Positions 9,665 through 17,813 of a DNA stretch of 64,000 nt are shown here, one piece after another. Below the pieces are notes generated by a model. It was not told where the DNA came from. It saw only the letters and a list, made by a program, of their open reading frames with translations, and made no database searches. A program made the translations under genes and the position numbers. Source of the stretch: a bacterium (GTDB lineage Bacteria; Planctomycetota; Planctomycetia; Planctomycetales; Planctomycetaceae). How positions within the stretch are numbered: position 1 is the stretch's first letter; each line of letters opens with the position of its first letter. The stretch lies in contig WGME01000017.1 in the NCBI GenBank assembly GCA_016125225.1, positions 124,001-188,000 of the forward strand, written 5' to 3'.

Positions 9665-10642
9665 ATGCGTTTGTCTCCTGTTGTCCGTTGGACGGTGATC
9701 TGCTGGCTGACAATGACCGCCTCATTGTCAGCCAGCGATCTCGTTTTCCGCCTGGAGACCGAGACCAACCGGGCCTTTGAACGTGGTTTGCTGCCCGCCA
9801 CGGACTTTCTGGATCATCACTCTGCTGCCGAAGAAGTCCGATTGCAGCGGTTAAGCGACCCAGACAACCCGCAGGCCATTCGAGCCGCGATGCAGCCCCG
9901 ACGATTGGCACTGCAACACGCCGTGCAGTTGATGGAACGCTTTCAGCAACCGGCGGCGGCGAACTGGTCGGCCGACTTAAAGCTTTTGCGGCACTCGCTC
10001 CTGCAGCTTGAAGTGCAGATGGCATTGTGGACCGGTGAACGCGAGCATCTGGCCGCTTTAACACGCGAGACGCAATCGCTGGCCTGGCAACACTATCGGC
10101 AGCGCGTCTTTGATTCCCGATTTCTCGGGCATGGATCGCTGCTGCAATTGATGGATGCGGCGGCGCTCCTCGGCCTACCGCCTGATCGGGAAATTGCTGG
10201 CCGACAGCGGACGTTAGCGACGCTTGAGACCTGGGAACGCAAGGGGGCGGGCATTGGACGGTCGGATGCGGTATTGCTGGCTGGATTAGAACTGGCAAAC
10301 GCACAACTTCGCATCCGCGACGTTCAGTTGCCTCAGGCGGCGTTGCCACACTTTCAGGCCGCAGATCATCTGGCCGCAGCCTTATTTGCCGATCAGCAAC
10401 GGTATTACCAACGGGGCACGGCAACCCTCGGCGAGATGTCGCATTCCTGGCGGATGCGCCGCCAGATTCACGATCAGGCCCTGTGGCTGGAAGTCGAACT
10501 TCCACGGTCTATGAGCGATTCTCTCAGCCAAGACCTGAGAGTGCTGGAGCAAACGGCGGCAGAAATCCGAGATCAACGCGGCCGCATCGCCAGCGATATT
10601 CTCTATGTGCAGGTGCTGAGAGCCGGCGTCACCGAACGGTAA
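9665..10642 (+). CDS. Exported hypothetical helical protein
   Basis: This 325-residue product has an N-terminal signal peptide (VVRWTVICWLTMTASLSA) and an otherwise soluble, Ala/Leu/Gln-rich, mainly helical sequence with possible coiled coil in the last third. No domain is recognised. It probably forms an operon with the Cys-rich protein at 8923-9627. It converges on the small membrane protein gene at 10658-10834. Confidence 0.7.
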   Translation: MRLSPVVRWTVICWLTMTASLSASDLVFRLETETNRAFERGLLPATDFLDHHSAAEEVRLQRLSDPDNPQAIRAAMQPRRLALQHAVQLMERFQQPAAANWSADLKLLRHSLLQLEVQMALWTGEREHLAALTRETQSLAWQHYRQRVFDSRFLGHGSLLQLMDAAALLGLPPDREIAGRQRTLATLETWERKGAGIGRSDAVLLAGLELANAQLRIRDVQLPQAALPHFQAADHLAAALFADQQRYYQRGTATLGEMSHSWRMRRQIHDQALWLEVELPRSMSDSLSQDLRVLEQTAAEIRDQRGRIASDILYVQVLRAGVTER

Positions 10643-10657
10643 TTCCTGTCTGATTTA

Positions 10658-10834
10658 TTACGAACGCTGGACCGCAAACCCCATCGGTCGCGACTCTGCT
10701 TTGATCAGGCCCTGTTTTGCGGCCCGTCGAGCCCGCCAGATCCGTGCTGCATAATGCACGCCATACAAGGCGCCGCCCGCCACCAGCACAAAGCGAGCAA
10801 ACCATCCCAGAAACAGCCATTGAATATCTTGCAT
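10658..10834 (-). CDS. 58-residue membrane protein at the end of the minus-strand pilus operon
   Basis: A short reading frame from the ATG at 10834 to the TAA at 10658 encodes 58 residues: MQDIQWLFLGWF at the N-terminus, one hydrophobic segment (about residues 6-28) and a strongly basic tail (IWRARRAAKQGLIKAESR). CAGGGAG lies eight bases before the ATG. It starts 19 bases after the TadE-like gene at 10853-11449 in the same direction. The positive-inside rule suggests that the C-terminus faces the cytoplasm. I do not recognise a family; a role in pilus assembly is inferred from context only. Confidence 0.6.
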   Translation of the reverse strand: MQDIQWLFLGWFARFVLVAGGALYGVHYAARIWRARRAAKQGLIKAESRPMGFAVQRS

Positions 10835-10852
10835 GCTGGCGGCTCCCTGAGG

Positions 10853-11449
10853 TTATTCCAGAAGGGATCGGGCACTGGCTTGCAGGATGACCTCGGAATG
10901 CCGTTGTTCCGGGCCGCCGAATTCTTTGGTCGCATAGCCCGATTGCTGATCGCTGCCTTGTCGTCGCGGTAAACGGACGGCGAGGACGATTTCGACTTCA
11001 TCGGGATAAAGTTCATTGCGAAGCGGGCGTACCGGAATGGTGGCGTCGCCACGTTCCCACACCTGGCCATTCCGGCGAATGACGATGTGAACCCCGGCAT
11101 GCGTGCGGTTGAATTCCTTACGGCCCGCCGGACGAATCGGCAGTCTCAGAATTCGCATGCGGCGTTCTGCCACCATTGAGACACGATCCGCAAAATCATC
11201 GAGATCCTGCGGATCGTAACTGGGTTCACCCTGCGGATCGGACCAAGACGTACCATCAGCGAAGGCTTGACCGGCTTCTCGGGCAGCTTCGATAGCCGCG
11301 AGCGACATGCCATTGGCAATCGCGGAATCAAAGGTCATATCAATGATGTAATCCGACATGATCACCAGTACCGGAAGCCCGAGCAACAGCTCCAGCACAA
11401 TCGCGCCGGCGCGTGTTCTCTTCCGCGGGGATCGTTGTCGTAAGAACAT
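10853..11449 (-). CDS. TadE-like pilus assembly protein
   Basis: The 198-residue product has an Arg-rich start (RQRSPRKRTRAGAIVLELLLGLPVLVIM) followed by a single membrane segment carrying the conserved Glu of TadE-like prepilins, then a periplasmic domain. TadE and TadF are pseudopilins needed for Flp pilus assembly. I chose the ATG at 11449 because the open frame upstream of it has no coding character. It follows the Flp pilin gene by 40 bases. The glutamate five residues into the hydrophobic stretch is the expected prepilin-peptidase context. Confidence 0.78.
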   Translation of the reverse strand: MFLRQRSPRKRTRAGAIVLELLLGLPVLVIMSDYIIDMTFDSAIANGMSLAAIEAAREAGQAFADGTSWSDPQGEPSYDPQDLDDFADRVSMVAERRMRILRLPIRPAGRKEFNRTHAGVHIVIRRNGQVWERGDATIPVRPLRNELYPDEVEIVLAVRLPRRQGSDQQSGYATKEFGGPEQRHSEVILQASARSLLE

Positions 11450-11489
11450 CACGGGTCTGGTCACCTTGGGTTTGGGATAACAACCGGGA

Positions 11490-11672
11490 CTACAGCAATT
11501 GGCGGATCGCCAGGGCCAGGTCGCGCAGTTCAGCCACCAGGGCATCGCGCACACAGGCCAGACCAGCAATCAGACCAATCCCGACAATCGTTGCAAGCAG
11601 AATGTACTCGACAGCGATCGAACCCTTACGGGAGTGCCTCAGCAAGGCTGACGGCGATCGGCGAAGAAGCAT
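11490..11672 (-). CDS. Flp-family type IVb pilin
   Basis: The 60-residue product has the hallmark of Flp pilins: a short basic leader, then GSIAVEYILLATIVGIGLIAG, where the Glu-Tyr pair at positions 5-6 after the cleavage Gly is diagnostic, then a short amphipathic tail (ALVAELRDLALAIRQLL). Flp subunits polymerise into adhesive Tad pili. I chose the ATG at 11672 because it gives the normal Flp length. It is the first gene of a minus-strand pilus operon (pilin, TadE-like, 58-residue protein). Confidence 0.82.
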   Translation of the reverse strand: MLLRRSPSALLRHSRKGSIAVEYILLATIVGIGLIAGLACVRDALVAELRDLALAIRQLL

Positions 11673-12040
11673 CAGAGACCCTTTGACAGTAATTCGGCGG
11701 CAGCGGCGCAGCGTGTGCGCACCACACGCCAGTCGTGAATCGCAGATTGCGTGCCGAGAGGGTTTCCAAAGCATTCCAGCCGGGTTGCATCGGTTTCACT
11801 AGTTCTAGCGCGACCAACTGGGCTCTCGCGGCGCTAACTTACCGGTTTACACTGCGAACCTTGGGAGACAATCACTACGGCTCCGTCTGTCCGGTGGCCT
11901 CCGATCGACCGTCACAACACGGCCAATACCACCGCACCCGGTGACGTACGCCTTTGCGTTTCGCGGCACGAATCGTGCTGATTAGTGAATCCGCTTCGGT
12001 ACCGAATGTGATCTACTGAGTACGGGAATTCACGGCAGCC
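11673..12040. other. Divergent intergenic region between two pilus operons
   Basis: These 368 bases separate the minus-strand Flp operon from the plus-strand TadE/TadG/secretin operon and should hold both promoters. Nothing codes convincingly here. The arrangement would allow one regulator site to control both halves of the pilus locus; no specific operator could be recognised by eye. Confidence 0.5.
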
Positions 12041-13000
12041 ATGCAGGTCTGGCGCGGTTCAACAGCACAGTCTCGTCAGCGGCGTGGCATCATCACCATT
12101 GAGGTGTTGGCCGTGATGCCCTGCCTGTTGATCTTTGCGGTCAGCCTCGCCGAATTCTCGATGGCCCTGCGATTGAACCACAAGGTGGCCTTCAGCAGCC
12201 GATTCGGTGCGAAGCTCGCTTCGGAACAACCACGGTTCGGTACGACATCGCTCGCGACCTGCAATCAGTCTCAAACGGTCGATAATCTCAAAGCCCGGAT
12301 CGATCGCTGGCTGGTGGGTTCGAATCTCACCCCGTCGGCGGCCGTGCTGCTGGAGCACAATGCCTGCGGGGTCGATGCCCCCCTGCAACTCCAATCGGCG
12401 GCCGGGGTCCAGATCGATGATCTCCAGGAATTGCCGGCCTTGCCCGTTGCTCAACCCGAATTGAATGTCGCCTACGTCCGCGTGACCGTCTGGTTACCCG
12501 TGGTGGGAAATGTGCCCAACGCCTTGAAGACCTTTGGACTCGACTGGCAAGGGGCTTTGCTGCGGCATTCGACGGTCTTTCGACTGGAATCGGACAATGC
12601 CTTCCCGGAACCGGTGATCTCGGTGATGGAAGACAGCCTGCCCGAAGGCGTGACGGTCGCGGCTGTGTCTCAGGATTCCGGCGCGGCTCAGTTTCAAGTC
12701 GGACTGCATCGCTCGGGACGCACCACGCTCACAATGACAGCGGCCGCCAGTCACGACCGCGAAACCCCGCGACAACAACTGAAGTATCGCTGGACCTCCA
12801 CAGGCCGTTCCGTCGGAAACGCGAATGGACGGGAATTCCGGATGGTCCTCGATCGGCCAACCAATGGTTCCCGGCAATTGCTGCAGGTGGGGTTGGATGT
12901 GACAGACGATTGCGGTTGTTCGAGTCGCCTGGAAATTCCCGTCGAAGTCCTCGCGGGTGATGATCTGCCCTTAACCCCCATTCCAGAGACAGGAAACTAA
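12041..13000 (+). CDS. TadE/TadG-like pilus protein
   Basis: The 319-residue product begins with a basic leader and one membrane segment with the TadE pattern (RRGIITIEVLAVMPCLLIFAVSLAEF), followed by a periplasmic domain. The C-terminal part (residues 200-310) resembles an Ig-like beta domain (SHDRETPRQQLKYRWTSTGRSV), ending in an Asp/Cys-rich stretch. It is the first gene of the plus-strand pilus operon, with eight bases to the next gene. Exact role among TadE/F/G is not resolvable by eye. Confidence 0.72.
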   Translation: MQVWRGSTAQSRQRRGIITIEVLAVMPCLLIFAVSLAEFSMALRLNHKVAFSSRFGAKLASEQPRFGTTSLATCNQSQTVDNLKARIDRWLVGSNLTPSAAVLLEHNACGVDAPLQLQSAAGVQIDDLQELPALPVAQPELNVAYVRVTVWLPVVGNVPNALKTFGLDWQGALLRHSTVFRLESDNAFPEPVISVMEDSLPEGVTVAAVSQDSGAAQFQVGLHRSGRTTLTMTAAASHDRETPRQQLKYRWTSTGRSVGNANGREFRMVLDRPTNGSRQLLQVGLDVTDDCGCSSRLEIPVEVLAGDDLPLTPIPETGN

Positions 13001-13008
13001 GTCACGCG

Positions 13009-13638
13009 ATGTTAGCGACTGCGCAGCAGACCCGTAGCTCTGAATGCAGCCGACGTTGTCGACCACGACAGCGGCGCGGTGCGGTGCTGGTCTGGTTCGT
13101 CTTCATTATCCCTTTGATGTTGATGATTCTGCTGGCGCTCACAGACTTTTCCGGGGCTTCCATGGCCAAGATCGAGCTGCGAAACGCGGTCGATGCGGCG
13201 GCGTTGTCGGCGGTCAAAACCTGGGATCGCGGTGATCTGGCGGCTGCGGCTTATGATGCTGAGGCCGTGTTGAACGGGAATATCCAGTCGAGCGCGATCA
13301 TGTCGCGTGCTGTTACCGAATCGTCGACGCAAACCGATCTGCCCTCCATCGCGACGGTGATTACCTTTGGCAGTGTCACGGCAAAGAATGGGCAGTCGGT
13401 TTTCACGCCGGGAAATCTCGATCCCATGATGCTGGTGGGTGAAGGCGACACATTGGCCTGCCAGCGGTGTGTGATGATTCAAAAAACGTTGAATGTGCCC
13501 AGCATCGGCGGGACCTGGCTGGGGGTTTCCTTCGGACCATATACCGTCACCACAGAATCTTTTGCCCGGATCTGCCCTCGGCAAAACACGCCCCAACTGG
13601 TGTTTGTCGATGTCATTGCCTCGGAGAGCCAACCATGA
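13009..13638 (+). CDS. TadG-like pilus assembly protein
   Basis: The 209-residue product shows the TadG-type N-terminus: a basic leader, RRGAVLVWFVFIIPLMLMILLALTDF as a membrane segment, then ELRNAVDAAALSAVK, the conserved region of Flp pilus assembly TadG/TadE family proteins (the Asp-Ala-Ala-Ala-Leu-Ala segment). The remainder is predicted periplasmic. Its stop overlaps the ATG of the following lipoprotein gene, so the two are translationally coupled. Confidence 0.78.
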   Translation: MLATAQQTRSSECSRRCRPRQRRGAVLVWFVFIIPLMLMILLALTDFSGASMAKIELRNAVDAAALSAVKTWDRGDLAAAAYDAEAVLNGNIQSSAIMSRAVTESSTQTDLPSIATVITFGSVTAKNGQSVFTPGNLDPMMLVGEGDTLACQRCVMIQKTLNVPSIGGTWLGVSFGPYTVTTESFARICPRQNTPQLVFVDVIASESQP

Positions 13639-14072
13639 AGATCAACGCACGCATGATTCTGGGAGGACTGCTCGTCTGTCTGGCTTTGGCGAGCACCGGG
13701 TGTTATCAGTCCCCGCGGCAGAAATTGATGGGCCGCTGGTACAACGGCGACATGTCGCTGCGTTTCCGTCCCGACGGGATCGTGCTGTTCAACAATCTCG
13801 ACGGCATGGCTAGCGGTCGCTACTTCTTTACGGAAGATCGGCCGTCCGGTGGGAGTGCCGGGGTTCGGCAAAACCTGCTGCTCGATGTTGTTCGAAACGG
13901 CAAACGGCAACACTATGCCTTCGATGCGACTTTCCTGGCAGATGATCGCCTGCGGTTGGTCGAAGTGCCCTTGCAGGCCGTGACCGAACGCCCCACCGAC
14001 GAGATTCGGCAGTTTGCTTTGCTGCGTAAAGCCGCCGAAGATACTGTCGCTACCGCCACAGCGGCTCGCTGA
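13635..14072 (+). CDS. Small lipoprotein of the pilus operon
   Basis: The 145-residue product has a lipoprotein signal (GGLLVCLALASTGC, lipobox ASTGC). The mature part is a small beta-rich domain (KLMGRWYNGDMSLRFRPDG, RYFFTED), which resembles lipocalin-like or META-like folds that start with a G-x-W motif, but I cannot assign a family. The ATG at 13635 overlaps the TGA of the TadG-like gene. Location suggests an outer membrane or periplasmic accessory for the pilus. Confidence 0.72.
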   Translation: MKINARMILGGLLVCLALASTGCYQSPRQKLMGRWYNGDMSLRFRPDGIVLFNNLDGMASGRYFFTEDRPSGGSAGVRQNLLLDVVRNGKRQHYAFDATFLADDRLRLVEVPLQAVTERPTDEIRQFALLRKAAEDTVATATAAR

Positions 14073-14101
14073 CCGGCGAAAGCTGCCGGATGCTAGGGTC
14101 G

Positions 14102-14131
14102 AGCTTTCCAACTGCGGAGAAGTGGAAAGCT
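14102..14131. promoter_or_regulatory. Hairpin in the leader of the secretin gene
   Basis: AGCTTTCCAACT and AGTGGAAAGCT form an almost perfect stem with one bulged A. It lies between the lipoprotein stop (14072) and the secretin start (14344). There is no T-run, so it is not a classical terminator; it could be an attenuator or mRNA-processing site that sets secretin expression apart from the upstream genes. Confidence 0.4.
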
Positions 14132-14343
14132 GTAGGGGATTCGCCACGCGTTCGGCTTAGACCGGATGTAGGCGAGCGTCGCAACTTCTCGGTCGTCGGA
14201 GTTCTAACCGGCGTAGAAACGATCCCATTTCGTCTAGTAATTCCCGAAATAGGAAGACTGCGACCTGGATGGCTCTTGTGGCCACCTTTAGCGGGCTTGC
14301 AGGCTCGGTAGGCATTGTTACTTCATTCGAAATCGGGCGCGAA

Positions 14344-15927
14344 ATGGACTTCTCACGCTGGATTCGCAAGCATCGCCCCTGGGCCTTGGGATGCACGGCA
14401 TCGCTGTTATGCCTGGCGCCAACTCTGGCTGACGCACAACAGGATCAGCGACTCAAGGAAGAAGTCGGGGCGGTTGTTGAAGAAGTCGTGACGGCCAAGC
14501 TCGAGGTCAAAGTCACGCGCCGTCGCTCTAAGATTCTGCGCATGAAGCAGGATGTCTTCCGCGTTGCCGTGGCAGACCCATCGATTCTCGACTTCGTGGC
14601 CTTCGGGACTCGGGAAGTCGAGATCATTGGTAAAGAAACCGGTAGCACCACGGTCACCTTGTGGGTGGGCAATCAGGAAGCCCCCAAGGTTTTGAGCATG
14701 CTGGTGACCGTGATGAAAGACGACGCGGTCGATCAGCAACGACGGCTGGAATATGCCGAGCTGGAAAGCATGCTGAATGAACTCTTCCCGAACAGCCGGG
14801 TACAACTCATTCCCATCGCCGACAAACTGATTGTTCGCGGACAGGCTCGTGACGAGCAGGAAGCGTCTCAGATGATGTCGGTCATTCGCGAAAACTCCGA
14901 TCAGTTGGGTGTCGGACAAGGCGGCGGATCGTTGAACGTGACTGTCGCGGGAACGGCAGCACAACCCTTCCCGGATGCCTCGCAACTCCCCATCAGCAGC
15001 GTGATCAACATGCTGGTGGTTCCCGGAGAAAAGCAGGTGATGTTGAAGGTTCGCATTGCCGAACTCAAACGCTCCTCGTTCCGGGCACTTGGTGCCGATG
15101 TCGATTTCACGATCAATGAGTTTTTCCTGTCATCTGCCCTGGGCACCACTGCCGCGAACGCGATCTTCTCGGGTACGTTTGATGACGGTGCCTTCAATGT
15201 CGCGTTGCGAGCACTGGAGAATAATGGGACGGCAAAAATTCTGGCCGAACCGAATCTGGTAACCATCAGCGGTCAACCTGCAACATTCCTGTCCGGGGGT
15301 GAGTTCGCTGTTCCCACCGTAGTCGGCGTGGGTGGAGCCCAGGCTGCCACCACCACCTTCAAGGGCTTCGGAACGGCGATCGCGTTCACGCCGACGGTGC
15401 TCGATAAAGATCGCGTGCGTCTGCAAGTCTCGCCCACATTCAGCACGCTGAACAAAGACAATTCCGTGAATGGCATCTTCGGCCTCGACACTCGCTCGGT
15501 GACGACGACGGTCGATTTGCGTGAAGGGCAAGTCCTCGCGATTGCCGGTTTGCTGCAGGAACAGCAGAACGGACAGATCCGCCGGATTCCCTACCTCGGT
15601 TCGATTCCCGGACTCGGCATTCTGGGCAGCGATAAATCGATCAGCCGTGATGAATCGGAACTGATCATTCTGGTGACACCGGAGCTGGTCCATGCGATGG
15701 AACCCGGCCAGGCGCCGCAGGTGTTGCCTGGGATGGAAGTGACCGAACCCGATAACAAGCGGTTCTTCTGGTACGGCGACATCGAAGGTGGGCCCAATTG
15801 CCATCATCGCAGCACGGTCTGGCCGTTGTACAAGCGACGGTTAAAAGATGCGGGTTATGACGACATCGAATCGGTCCAGCAGTCTCAGAATTATTACATG
15901 AGCGGACCGTTTGGATTCAGTGAGTAG
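14344..15927 (+). CDS. Secretin of the Tad/Flp pilus (CpaC/RcpA-type)
   Basis: The 527-residue product is the outer-membrane secretin of a Tad pilus. After a signal peptide (ending near ADA-QQ) it has the pilus-assembly N-terminal domain (RRRSKILRMKQDVFRVAVADPSILDFV...), a BON-like region (ELESMLNELFPNSRVQLIPIADKLIVRGQA), and a C-terminal secretin domain with ILAEPNLVTISGQPATFLSGGE and the closing LRLQVSPTFSTL, LREGQVLAIAGLL segments. A further 70 residues follow the secretin core. I chose the ATG at 14344 because it begins a normal signal peptide; the frame is open from 14269. Confidence 0.88.
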   Translation: MDFSRWIRKHRPWALGCTASLLCLAPTLADAQQDQRLKEEVGAVVEEVVTAKLEVKVTRRRSKILRMKQDVFRVAVADPSILDFVAFGTREVEIIGKETGSTTVTLWVGNQEAPKVLSMLVTVMKDDAVDQQRRLEYAELESMLNELFPNSRVQLIPIADKLIVRGQARDEQEASQMMSVIRENSDQLGVGQGGGSLNVTVAGTAAQPFPDASQLPISSVINMLVVPGEKQVMLKVRIAELKRSSFRALGADVDFTINEFFLSSALGTTAANAIFSGTFDDGAFNVALRALENNGTAKILAEPNLVTISGQPATFLSGGEFAVPTVVGVGGAQAATTTFKGFGTAIAFTPTVLDKDRVRLQVSPTFSTLNKDNSVNGIFGLDTRSVTTTVDLREGQVLAIAGLLQEQQNGQIRRIPYLGSIPGLGILGSDKSISRDESELIILVTPELVHAMEPGQAPQVLPGMEVTEPDNKRFFWYGDIEGGPNCHHRSTVWPLYKRRLKDAGYDDIESVQQSQNYYMSGPFGFSE

Positions 15928-15997
15928 TTTCCAACTTGTGACACACGAATGACAGCTCTTTGAGTGCAATTGGCTCAGTGACCTTACGGGGAAAGTC

Positions 15998-16579
15998 ATG
16001 ACCATCCAACAGACAAGCCGACGGGGTTGCCTGCTGATTCTGGCAGCGGCGGCCTGCGGTTGTGCCAGTAAGTCGAAGCAGACTGTGGCGGTTGATCAAT
16101 TGCGGCCAGCCCCGCTGGGGACGATCAGCGATTCCATCTGGCAGCAGCAGGAAGAGAATGCCGAAGCGTCAGATTTCGTGATCTACGAGCATGAGTGGGT
16201 CGGCAACTCCACTCAACTGAATGCGGCCGGCATGGAGCACGTCAAGCAGATTGCCGCCCGTGCTGCGGAAACACCTTTTCCGGTCCTGATCGAACGTGCC
16301 AGCATGAGTGCGGAACCCGGCACGCGTCACGGCTTCCCGGTGAACGGGAACGACGATCTCGACCTGCATCGCCGCGAGTTTATCGTGCATGCCCTGGGAG
16401 AAATGGGCGTGCAGGAATCGGATAGCCGCGTGGTGGTGTCACCCGCCCTGACGCCGGGCTTCCAGGACTTTGAAGCCGAACGGGCCTATAACAGCGGCTT
16501 CTCGGACTACAACAATGGTGCCAGCGGATTTGGCGGTGGTGCCACGTTCGGTGGTTTCGGGGGCGGCGGTTTGTACTGA
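15998..16579 (+). CDS. Lipoprotein, CpaD-position pilus accessory
   Basis: The 193-residue product has a lipoprotein signal (GCLLILAAAACGC). The central part (FVIYEHEWVGNSTQLNAAGMEHVKQIAARAAETPFPVLIE) has the shape of an OmpA-like or CpaD-like periplasmic domain, in which a bacterial cell-envelope ligand is bound. The tail is Gly/Phe-rich (ASGFGGGATFGGFGGGGLY). It sits between the secretin and TPR genes, the place usually held by the CpaD/RcpB lipoprotein in Tad loci, but sequence similarity to CpaD is not certain. Confidence 0.65.
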   Translation: MTIQQTSRRGCLLILAAAACGCASKSKQTVAVDQLRPAPLGTISDSIWQQQEENAEASDFVIYEHEWVGNSTQLNAAGMEHVKQIAARAAETPFPVLIERASMSAEPGTRHGFPVNGNDDLDLHRREFIVHALGEMGVQESDSRVVVSPALTPGFQDFEAERAYNSGFSDYNNGASGFGGGATFGGFGGGGLY

Positions 16580-16636
16580 GAATCGTTTGCAGCCGGAAAT
16601 TTGTACCGACCGCCGACCGCGGCGCAGGAGAGGGAC

Positions 16637-17596
16637 ATGGAACGTCCGACACTCAAGCAACAATTGTCGATGCTGGCTCTTTCGACGAGCCTGTTCGCAG
16701 GTTGTACGCAGTTGCCCCAATGGGCACACAATCCGTTCAGCGATCCTATCAAAGATCGTGAGATGCGATTCAGCTACGCGCAGGTCATTGAACAGGACGG
16801 CAGTCTGCACAAGGCCGAGCAAGCCTATCGCCAGTTGCAGAAGGAAGCCCCGAAAAACGCGAAGTATACGCACCGCTTGGGAGTGACACTGGTTCGAGAA
16901 GGGCGCGCGGAAGAGGGTTTGGTCGAGCTGCGCAAAGCCGCCGATTTGAAACCGGAAGACGTCGCTATTCTGAACGATCTCGGTTATGCCCTGGTCATGA
17001 CCGGCGAATACGAGGAAGCGGAGACGGTGCTCAAGTCGGCTTTGAAGTTCGATCAGCGCAATCCGCGAACCATCAACAATCTGGCGCTCGCGATGGGATA
17101 TGAAGGCAAGAGTCAGGACGCCTACGAACTCTTCCGCCGCAACGGGTCTGAAGCCGAAGCCCGCTCGAACCTGGCTTATGTGCTGGCTCAGCGCGGCGAA
17201 ATGGAACCCGCCGTCCGCGAATACAACCTGGCACTCTCCAAAGATCCGAGTCACCGCCCTGCGGCGGAAGCCCTGGTCCAATTGACAGACATGCAGAAGG
17301 AACTGCAGACGATGGACCCGGACGTGCAGTATGCCGGGGCGACAGCACAAGACGGCATCCAGCAGGTCACGCATCGTGCGGCTGTCATCAAGGGTTCGTC
17401 AGAACGGCGCGACACGCTCAGTCGGCAGACCCCGACGATCTCCCAGAACTCGCAGCCGGTGATGACAGACCTCGTCGAACTGGTACAGCAGTTGGAAGAT
17501 GCGGAAGAAATTCTTCCCGAAGATTCGGTCCCTCCACGAGATGCCCCGCGGGTGTCAGGGCCGATGGGCATCTGGATGACGGCCCCGGCGAAGTAA
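16637..17596 (+). CDS. TPR lipoprotein, TadD-like
   Basis: The 319-residue product has a lipobox (STSLFAGC, Cys near residue 22) and several tetratricopeptide repeats between about residues 50 and 230 (for example AEQAYRQLQKEAPKNAKYTHRLGVTLVREGRAEEGLVELRKA). In Tad systems TadD/RcpB-type TPR lipoproteins help secretin assembly. I chose the ATG at 16637 because CAGGAGAGGG lies directly upstream. It closes the plus-strand pilus operon; the motor ATPase, platform proteins and prepilin peptidase are not in this window. Confidence 0.8.
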   Translation: MERPTLKQQLSMLALSTSLFAGCTQLPQWAHNPFSDPIKDREMRFSYAQVIEQDGSLHKAEQAYRQLQKEAPKNAKYTHRLGVTLVREGRAEEGLVELRKAADLKPEDVAILNDLGYALVMTGEYEEAETVLKSALKFDQRNPRTINNLALAMGYEGKSQDAYELFRRNGSEAEARSNLAYVLAQRGEMEPAVREYNLALSKDPSHRPAAEALVQLTDMQKELQTMDPDVQYAGATAQDGIQQVTHRAAVIKGSSERRDTLSRQTPTISQNSQPVMTDLVELVQQLEDAEEILPEDSVPPRDAPRVSGPMGIWMTAPAK

Positions 17597-17813
17597 CTCA
17601 CAGCTTGTGTCGTGGACAGGATCACTGGACGGCTGGCAATTTTGGCCTTCTGGCACATCCGGGAATGAAATTCGCCCTTGCCAAGGAACATCGCTTTTTC
17701 ACATGATGGGGACAGGACTGGACGTTGGTCGATGATGAGTCATACTGAGGCGGATCGACAACAGGCCTGTCGCGCTCCTGATGACCGTATGACCGAATTC
17801 CAGGAAAAGTTCC

